64,000 nt of DNA, from positions 205,840,001-205,904,000 of the forward strand of contig JBITNC010000001.1 of NCBI GenBank assembly GCA_050084985.1. Direction: 5' to 3'. This document shows, piece after piece, positions 25,500 to 37,068 of the stretch; the first letter of the stretch is position 1, and each line of letters opens with the position of its first letter. The notes beneath the pieces are model-generated. The model was given only the letters and a program-made list of their open reading frames with translations, ran no database searches and was not told where the DNA came from. The position numbers and the translations under genes are program-made. This DNA is from Nageia nagi (lineage: Eukaryota > Pinophyta).

Positions 25500-27175
25500 C
25501 TCCTATTGAAATATCATTGGTTATGATCCTAATTCCTAATAATAGGGTCTTTTCCTATCATAATTTACCCTCAAGGTGGCTATCTCTTTCTCCTTCTCCT
25601 CAATCTTGTTCATCTAGCTTTGTATAAAATCCCAATACTAGTTTGGAGGTGGCATGGCCATCCTCTCTTGTAATCTCTTTACAAATTTCTTAAGGGTAGT
25701 AATTTATGAGTTCTTGGCTATAAGGGTAGCCTATATAGTGGCTACATAGGCTTCTAATGGTCTAAGATACACATTCTCTACTTCTAGAAAGGCAATCTAC
25801 CTCTCGATCTCTCCTATAACCAATATAATTTATTGTTAACTAATTTTTCTTTGCATAAATATAAATTGAACAAATGTTGTAAATAATTTGGCATTTTACC
25901 TAGTGTTGATAATGGTACAACCTCTTTTAACATCACTAGGGTTGGTGCTATTGCTCCCCCTCCCTCCTCCTACACTAGAATATTATGCATGTGATTATTA
26001 ACTTGGTAGGGATCATCATCCTTGTCATTGTATTCATCCATCCTCAAGTTGGCTGGGCAGGCTCCTAACCACCATACCACATAACTAGAGGCAACTTTAG
26101 ATGCCATGGATACATTCACAACTCCATATAATGTCTTAGGCTCTTCCCATAAGATCCTCCATGTTGGGATCACTTGCATCCCTATAGGCATATCTCACTC
26201 TACCATATATTAATTATAGCAAGTGGGTGTTGGTGGGATCCCCTACTATATCCCAAATTGATGGACTTGCTATGGGTGGTATGGCTCTACTACCTTCATC
26301 CAAGTTTGAAGGAAGCACTCTTAGAGGACCCATGCAAGATGGTATGCATCTGTGTACCATACAAAGTCTCCATGTGAAACCCAAACTAGGTCTTCAACAT
26401 GAATACCATCCATCTCCCACCATCTAGCTTCTAATGAATGAGGGCACCTATACCCTTTAGCTCTAGATATTGAACATACTAATTCAATATCTCTTGGATC
26501 CTCCCTCACTCTCCAAAGATCCATGATCCTAACCATCATGATCTTCTCATATGCTCAAACCTATGGCAAACCCACATGTGTAATGGAAATTTTAAACTTT
26601 TCAATGTTGGTAAAGTTGTACAAGTCTCTATACAACTAAGCTAGGAAGAAGGGCTTCCATGCAAAATGTCTCCCTCTCTCATAAATTTTCCTAACATTCC
26701 AAACTAACCCACATGGGAAATACTAAATTTTAATTGTATAGGAATAGGTAAGTAGTAATGATAGCTACTACATACAAACATAAATGTCTCCCTACTAGGG
26801 CAAATTGGCACACTCTGCTAATCAGGTAGCCTAGTGCTCCTAGTCATGATCTATCTCTCCTATGAGCCATAGAGTCTTCTCTTAGACATTATTTTTTTCT
26901 AGCTCTCTTTGATATACAAGATTCCCTCTAATGGAAATCCTCCAAATCTAGTATATGTCTAGTAGTGTAACTATCATTTCACCTAAGGGCAAGTGAAATG
27001 TATAGCAATCCAAACCCCACCTCTTAGCTAGGGTTGTAAATAATGGTAAGTGCTATAAAGATGTAATTTATATGGGTGGTCCTAGGCCAACTCCTGGACT
27101 TTTCTAGTGTGGTCATGGTCATGGGTACCCCTTATATGAAAACCTTGCACTCATGTAAGGGGATAAATGAAATTT
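25500..27175 (-). pseudogene. Antisense additional ORF with plant mobile domain (PMD), relic
   Basis: The minus strand, from about 27175 down to 25500, reads almost entirely in open protein phrases split by single stops. The N-terminal part has 'HTRKVQELA' then 'KRWGLDCYTFHLPLGEMIV' and 'TLLDIY.IWRISIRGNLVYQ', the signature of the plant mobile domain (PF10536). The middle is Trp-rich ('ARWWEMDGIHVEDLVWVSHG', 26539-26321). After a frame break, 'MPIGMQVIPTWRILWEEPKT' opens the 26191-25970 piece. The C-terminal part is a predicted coiled coil ('EIER.IAFLEVENVYLRPLE', 'NKIEEKEKEIATLRV'). Antisense ORFs, some with this domain, are known between pol and the 3' LTR in Tat-lineage elements; their function is unknown. 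Most stops are TAG at Gln sites. Confidence 0.75.
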
Positions 27176-29260
27176 GAATTAATTGGATACCTAAGTGGAA
27201 AAATTGAATTAATGAATTTAAAGAAGACTAAACACTTGAATTTATCAAAGATTATAAATAAAAGTTAAACATACCATATGGTCAAAAGGTAATGAGAGAA
27301 TATACTTATCAACATGGCCTCTATGATTAGTAATGGGATGATCAACCACTCTCTATGCCCTGTCAACCATTAGGTGTGGTGAAAAATAGGAAAATGTAAT
27401 CTAGGCTAAAGAAAATGATTCTAGAAAGGTCCCACTTAGGTAAATAACACCTCACATGATTGTAGGTGACTAAGAATAAGTCAAATGAATGATGTCAAGT
27501 TACCAATAAGTGAGCAAAAAGTCACCAGTTAAGCAAGAGTGCTAGAGCAACCAAGCAAGTTAGTAAAAGTTAAAATGAGATTTTAAATTATTAATTTTCT
27601 TTATATATTTTCCAAATTGAATTTTAACCCTAGGGATTTTTCCCATTCACCCTAGGTTAAGTGAAATATTATGTTGCTTTTCCATTGTACTTAATATTAT
27701 TTTAGTTAATTGCAATTTCTTTTTCAAAAAATATTATTGCTACACTACCTAAATTAATCATGCATTTAGTTGCTAATGATTAAAAATATTGAAAATATGC
27801 CTTTTCCTTATTGGCCACTAGTTCTTGATTGAAACTTTATCATTTGTATTATTTGAATTTATTACTACTAAATATATGCCACCAATGACATGGAATGGGA
27901 TAAATTGATCAAAATTCTTAATGTGCTCGTTCAAATCTTATTGTAATAAGTTTAATTACATGGTCATTGCTATTATGGGATTATTATGCATGTTGAATTT
28001 TTATTGCTAAAGTTCAATTTAATTTAAATTGTACACCAAATTTTCATCTTTAAAATTGCTCAATGATTATGATTGCTCTCTGATTGAAAATATATATTTT
28101 ATTTTTAATTGGATGCACTCTTTATTTTGAAAAGTAAAACATCCTTTTGTACATTACCAGCTACATGAAGAATGTCAAATTATGCTTTCTTTCAAATAAC
28201 TATAATGCTTATATATTATTTATGGTTCAAAATGAGGGCTACTTGAATTTTCTATAAATGAAAAATATGAATTAAATATGTCAAATTTTGCAATTTCATG
28301 TTTTACTCTGATATAGATGATTGTCAATTGAATATATTTCAAATTTTTGCACTTGATATGGAAATCCTCATGGTGTCAATGATGTGCAATTGCTATAAAT
28401 CATTTTTTCATTGGAAAATGTTGAAAATTTATTAAATATCTTCTCATTTATATGATTCTCTCATGCATATGAAATGTTTTATTAAAAAGGATCAAAATTG
28501 TTGAAGACATGATCATAAAAATTTAGACATACCATGTCGTTAATGATATGGATTTCCTTTGAAAATTCATGCAAATTGAAAAACTATAATGCAAGGCCAA
28601 TGACTAATTGAATATTTGGTATATTGATAAAAATTAAATGATACTATTCATTGTTCTACTAATAATTATTTACAAGCCATGGTCATTCCATGAGAAAATC
28701 TCTCATTTATGTAGGATATTCCATGCTTGAGTCATTAAAAGTTCTCATCAACTTGGTTTTTATTGACTATGAGTTGTTCATTGTAGTAGTCTTTACATCA
28801 TAGATATTATAAGCCTAGGGCATTATTGAGAACCCATGTGCTTGCTCTTCATACATTATGAGTTGTTTATCATAGTAATCTATGTATCATGATTTATAAC
28901 ACTATGAGTCACATTGACCATAGTGATCTACTACATATTATAATTTTTTCATCCTTGTTATTTACATTGCTTATTCTTTCATGGATGTGATCTATTCAAA
29001 TATATGTTACTTTGTTCTACATTTATTTTTTTGGTGATTAGGATTAGAATCAATTGCTCACCTCATGAAGGGACTCCAATTTTTAGCTTCTTACCCAACA
29101 TAGCATTAGCAAGGGGAAATCAAGACCAAAAGTGGGAAAACAACATACCATACTTAACATATCAATCAAAAAAGAGAAGTGCCCATTACTATTGAAAATC
29201 TTTTTCTCTTCTCTAGACTTCTATGGATTATGCAATTTCAATTATTTTTGTTACATATCC
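27176..29260 (+). other. Non-coding 3' region of level-2 element
   Basis: AT-rich, with no coding relic recognised on either strand. Short imperfect repeats of 'atgagttgtt.at.gtagta' occur at 28760-28930. The 63-codon ORF at 29004-29195 lacks a recognisable domain. Confidence 0.5.
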
Positions 29261-29274
29261 AAAGAGGAGAAAAA
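29261..29274 (+). other. Polypurine tract of level-2 element
   Basis: 'aaagaggagaaaaa' abuts the 3' LTR start TGTATATGC. Confidence 0.8.
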
Positions 29275-29997
29275 TGTATATGCCTAAAAATGATTTATTA
29301 TTTATTTAATAAATCATATTTAGACTCATTAAACGATAATAATATATAAATTTAGATAAATTGCTATTACAATGCAATACCATGTGCTAGGGCCAATGCA
29401 ATATCAAATACCATGGTTTATATTTTAAATTATCTTGAATATAGAAAATATTATTGTTATTGTTGTATGTCAACTTTCACACATTTTTATTCCTTACAAG
29501 TTAAAAATATAGGAAGTGAAGGTTGAAATCCCTATTGGACCTCTCTGATAGGTGGTTATCCCAAACATTAAACTTATAGTGTCTCTTAATGTCACCTATC
29601 TTGGGAATTTGATATACTCTTTGAGCTATGTTATCTCTCTCTTATGCAAAATAAGGAACTACAAATCCAAGGCCATAAATGATGTGCCACTTCTACACAA
29701 CCAACGGTATGCACCTTCTAAATTAGGAGGTTTAGATTTTGGGAAATGAATTGTTGTGCTATTATAGAGAATATTAATTATAAGTTCATATAAAATCTAA
29801 TCACAATCCTTTGAATATTCATAGTTGTTCTTCTATTGAGGATTGTACACACATTGGGTACTTATTTCACTCTATATTAGGTTTATATGTTTCATGTATA
29901 TTTGTTGTAATTTGATATAGAGCTGCTTATCATTGTATTCATAGACCATTTATTTATTTGTGTATTTATTTATTAATTACACATTTTTGAGTCTATA
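29275..29997 (+). mobile_element. 3' LTR of level-2 element
   Basis: 723 bp. TGTATATGCC...GAGTCTATA, with the terminal CA decayed to TA, followed by the ATGGT duplication. The extra length over the 5' LTR comes partly from a short duplication around 'caatgcaatacca' and one around 'tttatttatt'. Confidence 0.85.
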
Positions 29998-30002
29998 ATG
30001 GT

Positions 30003-31425
30003 CATGTTTTTTGGTATAAAGAATGTAAGGGAAACTTATCAGAGAGCTATGATAACCATATTTCATGATATGATCCATAAATGTTTTGATGTATATGTTG
30101 ATGATATCCTATAAAAATCCATAGCTAAATATGATAACATTTCAAACTTGAGGAATATTTTTTAGAGAATGAGAGAGTATAAGTTGAAGCTAAAACCTCA
30201 AAAATGTGCATTTAGGGTATCATAACATAAACTAATTTGTTTCATTGTATTACATAGAGGTATTGAGGTGGATCCTAAGAAATAATCATTATTGACCTAC
30301 CACCTCCTGGAAACTTAAAATACTTGATAAGTCTTTCTAGTAAACTTCAAATAGTTAGAAGGTCCATTGCATAGCTAATAAACATGATAACAACTTTTTC
30401 TCATTTACTAAAAAAGGGTGAGAAATTCATTTAGGATGAAAAATACCAAAGAAATTTGGATAATATAAAAAATGTATCTCACTAATTCTCCAATCCTATC
30501 ACCTTATGATTTAGAAAGGATTCTATTGCTTTATGTTTTAGCAACCATGAATGCCCTAGGGGCCATGTTAGCATAGAAAGATGATAATAACAAAGAAAGG
30601 GCCATTTATAACTTTAGTAAGACTTTTCTTGATTACAAAACAATGTATAATCCAATAGAAAATATGTACTTTGCAATATTATTATCAATCAAAAATTTAA
30701 GATATTACATGCTTGGCAACACAACATATGTCATAGCTCAAGTCAATCCACTTAGATATCTCATATCAAAATCCTACCTATCTAGAAGAGATGTAAAATG
30801 GGTGATGTTACTTCAAGAATTTTATTTAGTATTTATCACTTAGAAATTGATTAAAGGATAACCTATTGTAGACTTTATCAATAACCACCTATGAAATGAA
30901 GTATCCAGGGTATAGGAAGAGTTCCTTGATGAAGTGGGTAATTCAATCACTTATAGAGCTAGCACTATTGCTAGGATGAAGATATAGTTTTTTTAGATAT
31001 TTTCATTGGTTTTACAAAATACAATGAGTGGATGTTGTACTTTTATGGTTCAAAGTGTGTTCATAGAGTTGAGGTAGGAATTATCCTTATCAACCCTCAT
31101 GTTGATGTTATCCCTATATCTTATTGCTTAAGCTTTGATTGCACTAATAATATGATATAATATGAGGATTTTATCTTAGATTTAAAAGTTGTAATACTTA
31201 TGAAGGTGCAAAAATTAAAATATTTGGTGATGCTCCACTAATCATAAAGAAAATGTCCAACATTTACAATACCAAAGATCAAAAGTTGCAACCATATAAA
31301 GAAATGGTTGAGAATCTTCTCATGTACTTCATTGAGTATCATATTGATAGTATCCCAAGAGACAATAATAAGTATGTTGATGCTATGGATAGTGTTGAAT
31401 CCCTTTCCCCTATCAACATTTAATA
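30003..31425 (+). pseudogene. Reverse transcriptase C-terminal half, RNase H and second RNase H-like block (level 1)
   Basis: The reading continues the reverse transcriptase broken at 15472: 'KNVRETYQRAMITIFHDMIH', then 'CFDVYVDDIL' with the YVDD active site intact, 'LKPQKCAFRVS' and 'RGIEVDPKK'. RNase H follows: 'KERAIYNFSKTFLDYKTMYN', 'PIENMYFAILLSIKNLRYYM', 'NPLRYLISKSYLSRRDVKWV'. From about 31010 a separate block ('WMLYFYGSKC', 'CLSFDCTNNM', then 'MVENLLMYFIEYHIDSIPRD' in a shifted frame) resembles the extra, archaeal-type RNase H of Tat elements; its first Asp (DGS) is replaced by Tyr. The frame is broken many times. Confidence 0.82.
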
Positions 31426-31609
31426 TGAGAAACCATCCCCACCATAATAAATATTGGTAAGCCTTCTCATGAGTATGATATCCAAAGTTTCATTGAAGGT
31501 AATTATTTTTTAGCTACTTGTGTCAATCCATGTGAATGGTATCAAGATGTATTTAATTATCTTAAAAATGGTATTATCCCTATTTCCTTTGATTATAATG
31601 CTATAATTA

Positions 31610-32700
31610 CACTTAAAATGCTAGCTATGAAAATTTCATTATTGGTGATTTACTATATAGAAGTTATTTTGAAAGGTACTCTTCTTAGATATATCATGTG
31701 TAATGAAATGGATATGGCTCTTTATCAAGCTCATGATGGTTTTTATGGTGGTAATTTTAATGTTAAATTTGTGTATCAAAATTTTTTTAAACTTGGTTAT
31801 TACTGGCCTAATATGCTTGAAGATTATGAAATGCATATTAGAAAGTGTGAGCAATATCAAAATAATGCTAGGCTTCAACCTTCTCCTTCTCATGATTTGC
31901 ATTCTATTATATCTCCTTGGCCATTTTCTATTTGAGAATTTGATTTTATTGGCAAGATTAACCATATTTTAAGAGATGGATGTAATTTTATCATTACAAC
32001 TATAGAATACTTCACTAAATGGTTGGAGGCCATACCTATGAAATCAAAAAAAGGAGGTAAAATTATTTATTTTCTTATTGAATATATCATTTCTAGATAT
32101 GGTGTTCCTTCTAAATTATTTATGGATAATGGTCCAAAATTTAAAGGTAATGAAACCAAATAAATATCCAAAACTATATTAAAACATGATAAATATTGGC
32201 ATAAACAACTCCCTTATGCATTTTGGGCATATAGGACTAGAATAAGAACTTCTATAGGTGCCACTCCTTTTTCACTCATGTATGGATATGAATTTGTTTT
32301 CCCATTATAAATAGAGATCCCATCCCTTCATGTATCATTATATGATATCATTCCTAAAAAACATAGGTGAAAGTCTAGGTTAGCCCAGCTAGAGGTCCTA
32401 GATGTGAAGAGGGTCAATGCTCTAGAACACCTTCATGACTATAACTCCTACATCAAAAAAGCTTATAGCAAGAATATTATTCCTAAGAATTTCAAGGTAG
32501 GTGACCTTGTATTGAAAGAGAATATTTCTAACATTAAAGTTCTTGAGAATGAAAAGAAAGGTAAATTCAAACCTAACTAGATTGGTCCTTACATTATCAC
32601 TGCTAATTATGAAAAAGGTTCATATGAATTATCCACAATTGAAGGTAAAGAGTAAATTAATACAATCAATTTCATGCATCTAAAAATATTTTATGTTTAA
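31610..32700 (+). pseudogene. Integrase relic of level-1 element, with internal deletion
   Basis: The zinc-binding domain is readable in 31618-31935 ('YQAHDGFYGGNFNVKFVYQN', 'GYYWPNMLEDYEMHIRKCEQ'), but the second His (Asn here) and second Cys (Tyr) are lost. The core shows 'EFDFIGKI' and 'YGVPSKLFMDNGPKFKG' (two catalytic Asp). Then it jumps from 'GNETK' directly to 'KYWHKQLPYAFWAYRT' and 'ATPFSLMYGYEFVFPL', missing the segment with the catalytic Glu. The C-terminal domain reads 'KVGDLVLKEN', 'GPYIITANYEKGSYELSTIE' up to about 32690. This enzyme would join element DNA to the genome; here it is non-functional. Confidence 0.85.
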
Positions 32701-33469
32701 TGTCTATTTTTCAAGAAAATATATTTTTTTTGCATTTTTGGATACTAACATTGTAGGTCAAGCACATCCATATCCTAGCACTATCGCTATATTCCTAGCA
32801 TCATCACTGAGTTCAAATCATTTCCATGATTAGGTAAATGAATTAAGAGGTATCATATACATTTCTTATCTCCTTTTCATCAATATATTCATTTATCAAA
32901 TATATTTCTTATCAATATTATCACTTGATGCCTTTGTAAAAAAAAGGTTATTCTTATCAAAATCAATGGAAACATGGTGGCTTGGGACAACCAAGCTGGT
33001 CACTCTTATCATATGACCCCTTTGTAATGAAGAGTTAATATTTTCAACAAATCCATGGTAACATGGTGGTTTGTTAATTCAATTTATTTCATATAAATTA
33101 CTTATCTTTCTTCACTCTTGGTGGGTAAGATACCAAGAAAAGGTTTGCACTTCTTATCACTTATCATCTTATCATCTTATCATGTTTATATTTGAGATAT
33201 ATTGTATGCAAAATATTTATTACCTAAAATATTTGTATCATTCCATGATTATTTGCCTTGAATTGCTCCTATTATGAGAATTCCATCATATCATAACCAA
33301 GTCAAAGAGGAGGCATAACATAGCTAGAAAATTGGGGTATTTGAAGTTGCCTCCATGTGACACCTTATCAGGGAGTACTCTTTTACTCTTATCTTTTTCT
33401 AAATATACTTTTAATTATATTTTAATTTTATTTATTCAAAGAATCAAATCATATTAAAATTGGGGCATA
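32701..33469 (+). other. 3' untranslated region of level-1 element
   Basis: No coding similarity. Imperfect repeats around 'aacatggtggttt.' and 'atcttatcatcttatcat' are present (32960-33185). The purine-rich 'aaaattggggcata' just before 33470 is the probable polypurine tract. Confidence 0.55.
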
Positions 33470-34204
33470 TAATAACACCTAAAAATGAATTTTAATTCAA
33501 TTTAAATACCCCTTTTTTAGTTATTTGAAATGATTTATTTAATTTATTAAATAAATGCCTTTATCTATGTGCACTCTCATCTACCTTTATGGTTTATGGT
33601 AATAGGTGGGTCAGCCTCACAATAAGCCCAAGGAGGAGCCTTGGCACTCTACCTATTTTTTATGAAGGTGGATGGGGCATGCATTATCATATCATAATAT
33701 TGGATGATATGATCTTGCATTATCCTGAATCCTTGATAGATTGCAATTACTAGTGTCATTATTAATTAGTATTTCTTAACACCACCTATCAATTCTAAAA
33801 ACATTTATACTCTAAGCTATACATCCCCATGATCTTTTACACCTCTACATGTAATATTATATATAGTGAAGATCCAATGATGATATTGAGATTGAGGTAA
33901 GGGTAAACTAGAAAGGTAGCTAAACATTATTATCAGGTTCCTAGCATTACCACTAGGTTAATGCTATATTGGTGGCTCTATTCTTTGAAGAGGATCATCA
34001 TTCATCTCCTTTCATCTAGATATCACCTTTGATCATCATTATAGGTAAAGTACAAGTTTTTATCTTTCATTTTTTGGTTTTGATAGGTTAAGGTCAATTC
34101 AATTATTGGTATTTCTTGTCCATAATTTTATGGCTAATTTATTAATCAAATATTTTGTAAATAACCATAATATAATAATTAGTTTTATTATTTCAATCAT
34201 AATA
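33470..34204 (+). mobile_element. 3' LTR of level-1 gypsy element
   Basis: Starts TAATAACACC, where the 5' LTR has TGTTAACACC, and follows the 5' LTR through 'gcccaaggaggagccttgg' and 'ggatggggcatgcattatc'. Followed by GCTAA against GCTAG on the left flank. Confidence 0.8.
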
Positions 34205-34529
34205 GCTAAAGCTAAGGAAAAATTAAATAAATAAAATATTTAAAAAAATACCTATGGGTATGTCCTCTAGAATAACAAAAGGGATTTTTCTCTCCTTATC
34301 TATTTATTTCTAAGTACACTACTATGATTTAATATTATTTTTAAAGTTCTTATGTGCACATGATAATCAATTCTTATGTTCTCAAATAATTGTCTAAGTA
34401 CAATGCTAGCTCACATATTGTAAATGAAAGCTTACTATGAGTTTCTTTCATTTATGAATCATGTATCAATTAAAAATATAATAGAAATAAAAGCTCATAT
34501 TTTATAATGTTTGAACTTTCTATTCTCAC

Positions 34530-35230
34530 ATCCTTTATTGGTTGAAAAATAATTAGCCATCACTTTATGATTCTTTTCTTACACATATTAATGGTACCTA
34601 GGGTAAAGGGTACTTGTAATGGCATAGTCCATTGTGATGAATCCTATCAATATCTAGGGAAAAGGATACTTGAAATGACCTTATTCATTATGATGAAAAT
34701 AAGCATGCTTTATGATCACGTTTTTTTAAATTATTAACTATCATTTATGATCAATTTTATTGGTTGGGATATTAAGCATCACTTTTATGTTCACCTTTTT
34801 TAGTTAGGTTGAAACTAAAATTCACTATATTTTCTTTATAATTACCTTTATTGGTTAGATTATTAACCATCACTTTATGATAACCTTTGTTGGTTGGGTT
34901 GAAACTAACCATCATTATATTTTATTTATGATGACCTTTATTGGTTGGGTTATTAATCATCACTTTTATGATCACCTTTGTTGGTTGGGTTATTAAAAAT
35001 CACTTTTATGATCACTTATATTGGTTGGATTTAAACTAACCATCATTATGTTTGCTTTATGATAACATTTGTTGAATGTGTTACTAACCATCATCTTTAT
35101 GATCATCTTTGTCAGCTAGGTTGAAACTAACCATCACTATATTTGTTTTATGATTACCTTTGTTGGTTGGGTTATTAACCATCCCTTATATGATCACATT
35201 TATTGTTAGATTAAACTAAGCATTACTATG
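34530..35230. repeat. Tandem array of ~50-60-bp units, about 12 copies
   Basis: Repeated unit of the form 'tttatgatcacctttgttgg' plus 'ttgggttattaaccatcact', alternating with a variant containing 'gttgaaactaaccatcatt'. The alternation gives a higher-order period of about 110 bp in places. Each unit holds a GGTT...AACC dyad. No coding frame is preserved. Confidence 0.85.
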
Positions 35231-36840
35231 AAATATATAATTTTATAATGATATTTGAAGGGTATTTTTATTTTTCTATAGGTTCTTTTCAACTACTTTT
35301 TATTGGAAACTCCATTGATAAATAATGGAAAGAGGGGGTAGAATACATCACCAATAAATTTCTAATTCTATGAAGATCTAAGAAAAAAATAGGAACTTTA
35401 TTTTTCTTGTTCTTTAATTTTCAAGCATTAATTTCAATTTACTTCATTAAACCTTGCAAAGGGGAGTATGTGTTGACACATAATTTTGTACCCTTTTTGG
35501 GCCAAACTACATATCACATAACCCTCACTAAATTATGATGAGTATGATGTTATTTTATATTTTCTTTATTGCTTATGAGTTATCTAAGTCACTTCTCATA
35601 TTTAATTCTCTTATTTTGTAGGTCAAACCATTAGCATTGGCACTAGCATGAAAATGTGCATTCATGTATATTCTTAAACTTATAATTTGAGAATTATATA
35701 TATGGGAAGACTATCAATATTTCATTTGGATAGAAATTTGCATATCTCTCACAAACTTGATGGTAGTTATCAACACCAATTATTGATGAGATTTTTTAGG
35801 GTGTATATTTAATCTCTTCTAATGAACATCTCATTATTTCTTACACTTAGGAATGATCAATGTGTTGATGTTTTGATTTTGCACCTTTCATCAAGAGAGA
35901 AAATCCATCCAATGTCAATCTAATCTAGTTTCTAAAAGCTATATGTGGTAAAACACTATCCTATTATGTGGCTATCTACAAGGGAAAAATAAAAAATTGA
36001 TTCAAGTAAAACACACAAAGAAAGTAGATATGAAGTTTCCAAAAAAGAAACTTTGCAGGAAAATAAACATATAATAAGAAAAGTAATGTTGTAGGAAAAT
36101 ACATAATAAGAAAGGGAAAAATTTGAACTTGGTAGTAGCAACAAATTCTTCACAATGTGAATGAAAATACAATGGTTAGTTTACGTAAATATGCAATCCC
36201 AATACATACAAATATGGGCATAAGATGCCAAATAATTTCATGTAATTGTACCACCAAAATACCCAAAAAATCATATACATTTATGGGTTCCAAATGAACA
36301 TAACTTATTCAACTATAAGTGTTTGCAAGAAGGGTTTTTTTGGCTACCAATAAATTCTACATTTGTTATGATTTGAATTGCAATCTAGTATATGTAGAAT
36401 CTATATTTATTATAGGTTGGGAAAACTCCAATTTGATTATTTGCACCTACATAATGGATTTGTAACACTCTAGAAGCTATGAGATTTCTTCTTCTTTCTA
36501 TTAAAATCCATGGAGACTCTATGAATTCTTTGTTATTGTAGCCCATGAAACTCCAAGCCAATAGAAGAAAATAATTAATTTCTAATACTATAGCAAAGAT
36601 ATGCTAAATCCTTTTATTTCCCACTTGATTCAAGAGAGACATTCTCCATTTGACCTTGGTTTTTGTAAGGAATACTAGGAAATGCTTTATTAATAAAAAA
36701 TATTAGTAAAATAATGAAATTACTAAGTAATAATAACATTTAGCATCTTAAACTATTTATACTAGTTAGGAAAATAAAATATGTATTCATATTTACTAAG
36801 GTATCCAAAAGTGATGTTTTAATGGTTATTAAAATGAGTC
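35231..36840. other. Unassigned DNA with an LTR-like start at 35473
   Basis: At 35458-35472 'gcaaaggggagtatg' resembles a polypurine tract and is followed by TGTTGACACA, an LTR-like start on plus. A partner LTR and the far end were not found. The remainder shows no coding similarity on either strand. Confidence 0.4.
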
Positions 36841-36974
36841 ATTTCTATGACTCATCACCTATCAAGATTGGAATCTATTATACTCAAGAGCTATTTATCA
36901 CTCCTTCATGATACACATCAAGGCTTGATCATTGGATTCAAAATTGATTTACATGGATGCCACAAGATTCCCAA

Positions 36975-37068
36975 TGTTAGCACTAGGTTTTCTTACTCCC
37001 TAGTACCAATGCTAGGTCATCTTTATCCCTAGTGCTAGCATTAAGTCATCTTACTCACTAGTTCCAGA
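36975..37068. repeat. Short imperfect tandem repeat, about three ~30-bp units
   Basis: Units of the form 'ctagt.ccaatgctaggtca' with 'tctttatccc' recur three times. They contain the CTAG-rich palindromic words 'gtgctagcat' and 'gcactaggt'. Confidence 0.6.

Larger units (their letters stand above)
15473..29997 (+). mobile_element. Second-level nested LTR element with gag and antisense PMD ORF (level 2)
   Basis: LTRs at 15473-16169 and 29275-29997 are clearly related. The insertion is flanked by a perfect 5-bp duplication, ATGGT (15468-15472 and 29998-30002). Ends are TGTAGA...TCTACA on the left LTR. The internal region holds a gag relic on plus, an unidentified downstream coding relic, and a long minus-strand relic with a plant mobile domain. 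No reverse transcriptase or integrase of its own was found: all pol inside belongs to the level-3 chromovirus. A long antisense additional ORF is known in Tat-lineage elements such as Grande, so this is best called a pol-less Tat-lineage derivative. Confidence 0.85.
12626..34204 (+). mobile_element. Outermost nested element: Tat-like Ty3/gypsy retrotransposon (level 1)
   Basis: Related LTRs lie at 12626-13347 and 33470-34204. The flanks are GCTAG (12621-12625) and GCTAA (34205-34209), a 5-bp duplication with one mismatch. Internal coding relics run in the order gag, protease, reverse transcriptase, RNase H, a second RNase H-like block, integrase, all on plus. About 14.5 kb at 15473-29997 is a later insertion into the reverse transcriptase; without it the element would be about 7.05 kb. 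It is the oldest of the three nested insertions and all its ORFs are broken. Confidence 0.85.

Noticed and set aside
31639-31972. Minus-strand and second plus-frame ORFs over 31639-31972
   Set aside because: They overlap the clear integrase zinc-binding region in the other plus frame and have no domain of their own.
34530-35230. CRISPR-like array
   Set aside because: Units are contiguous with no unique spacers, and the context is a plant nuclear genome.
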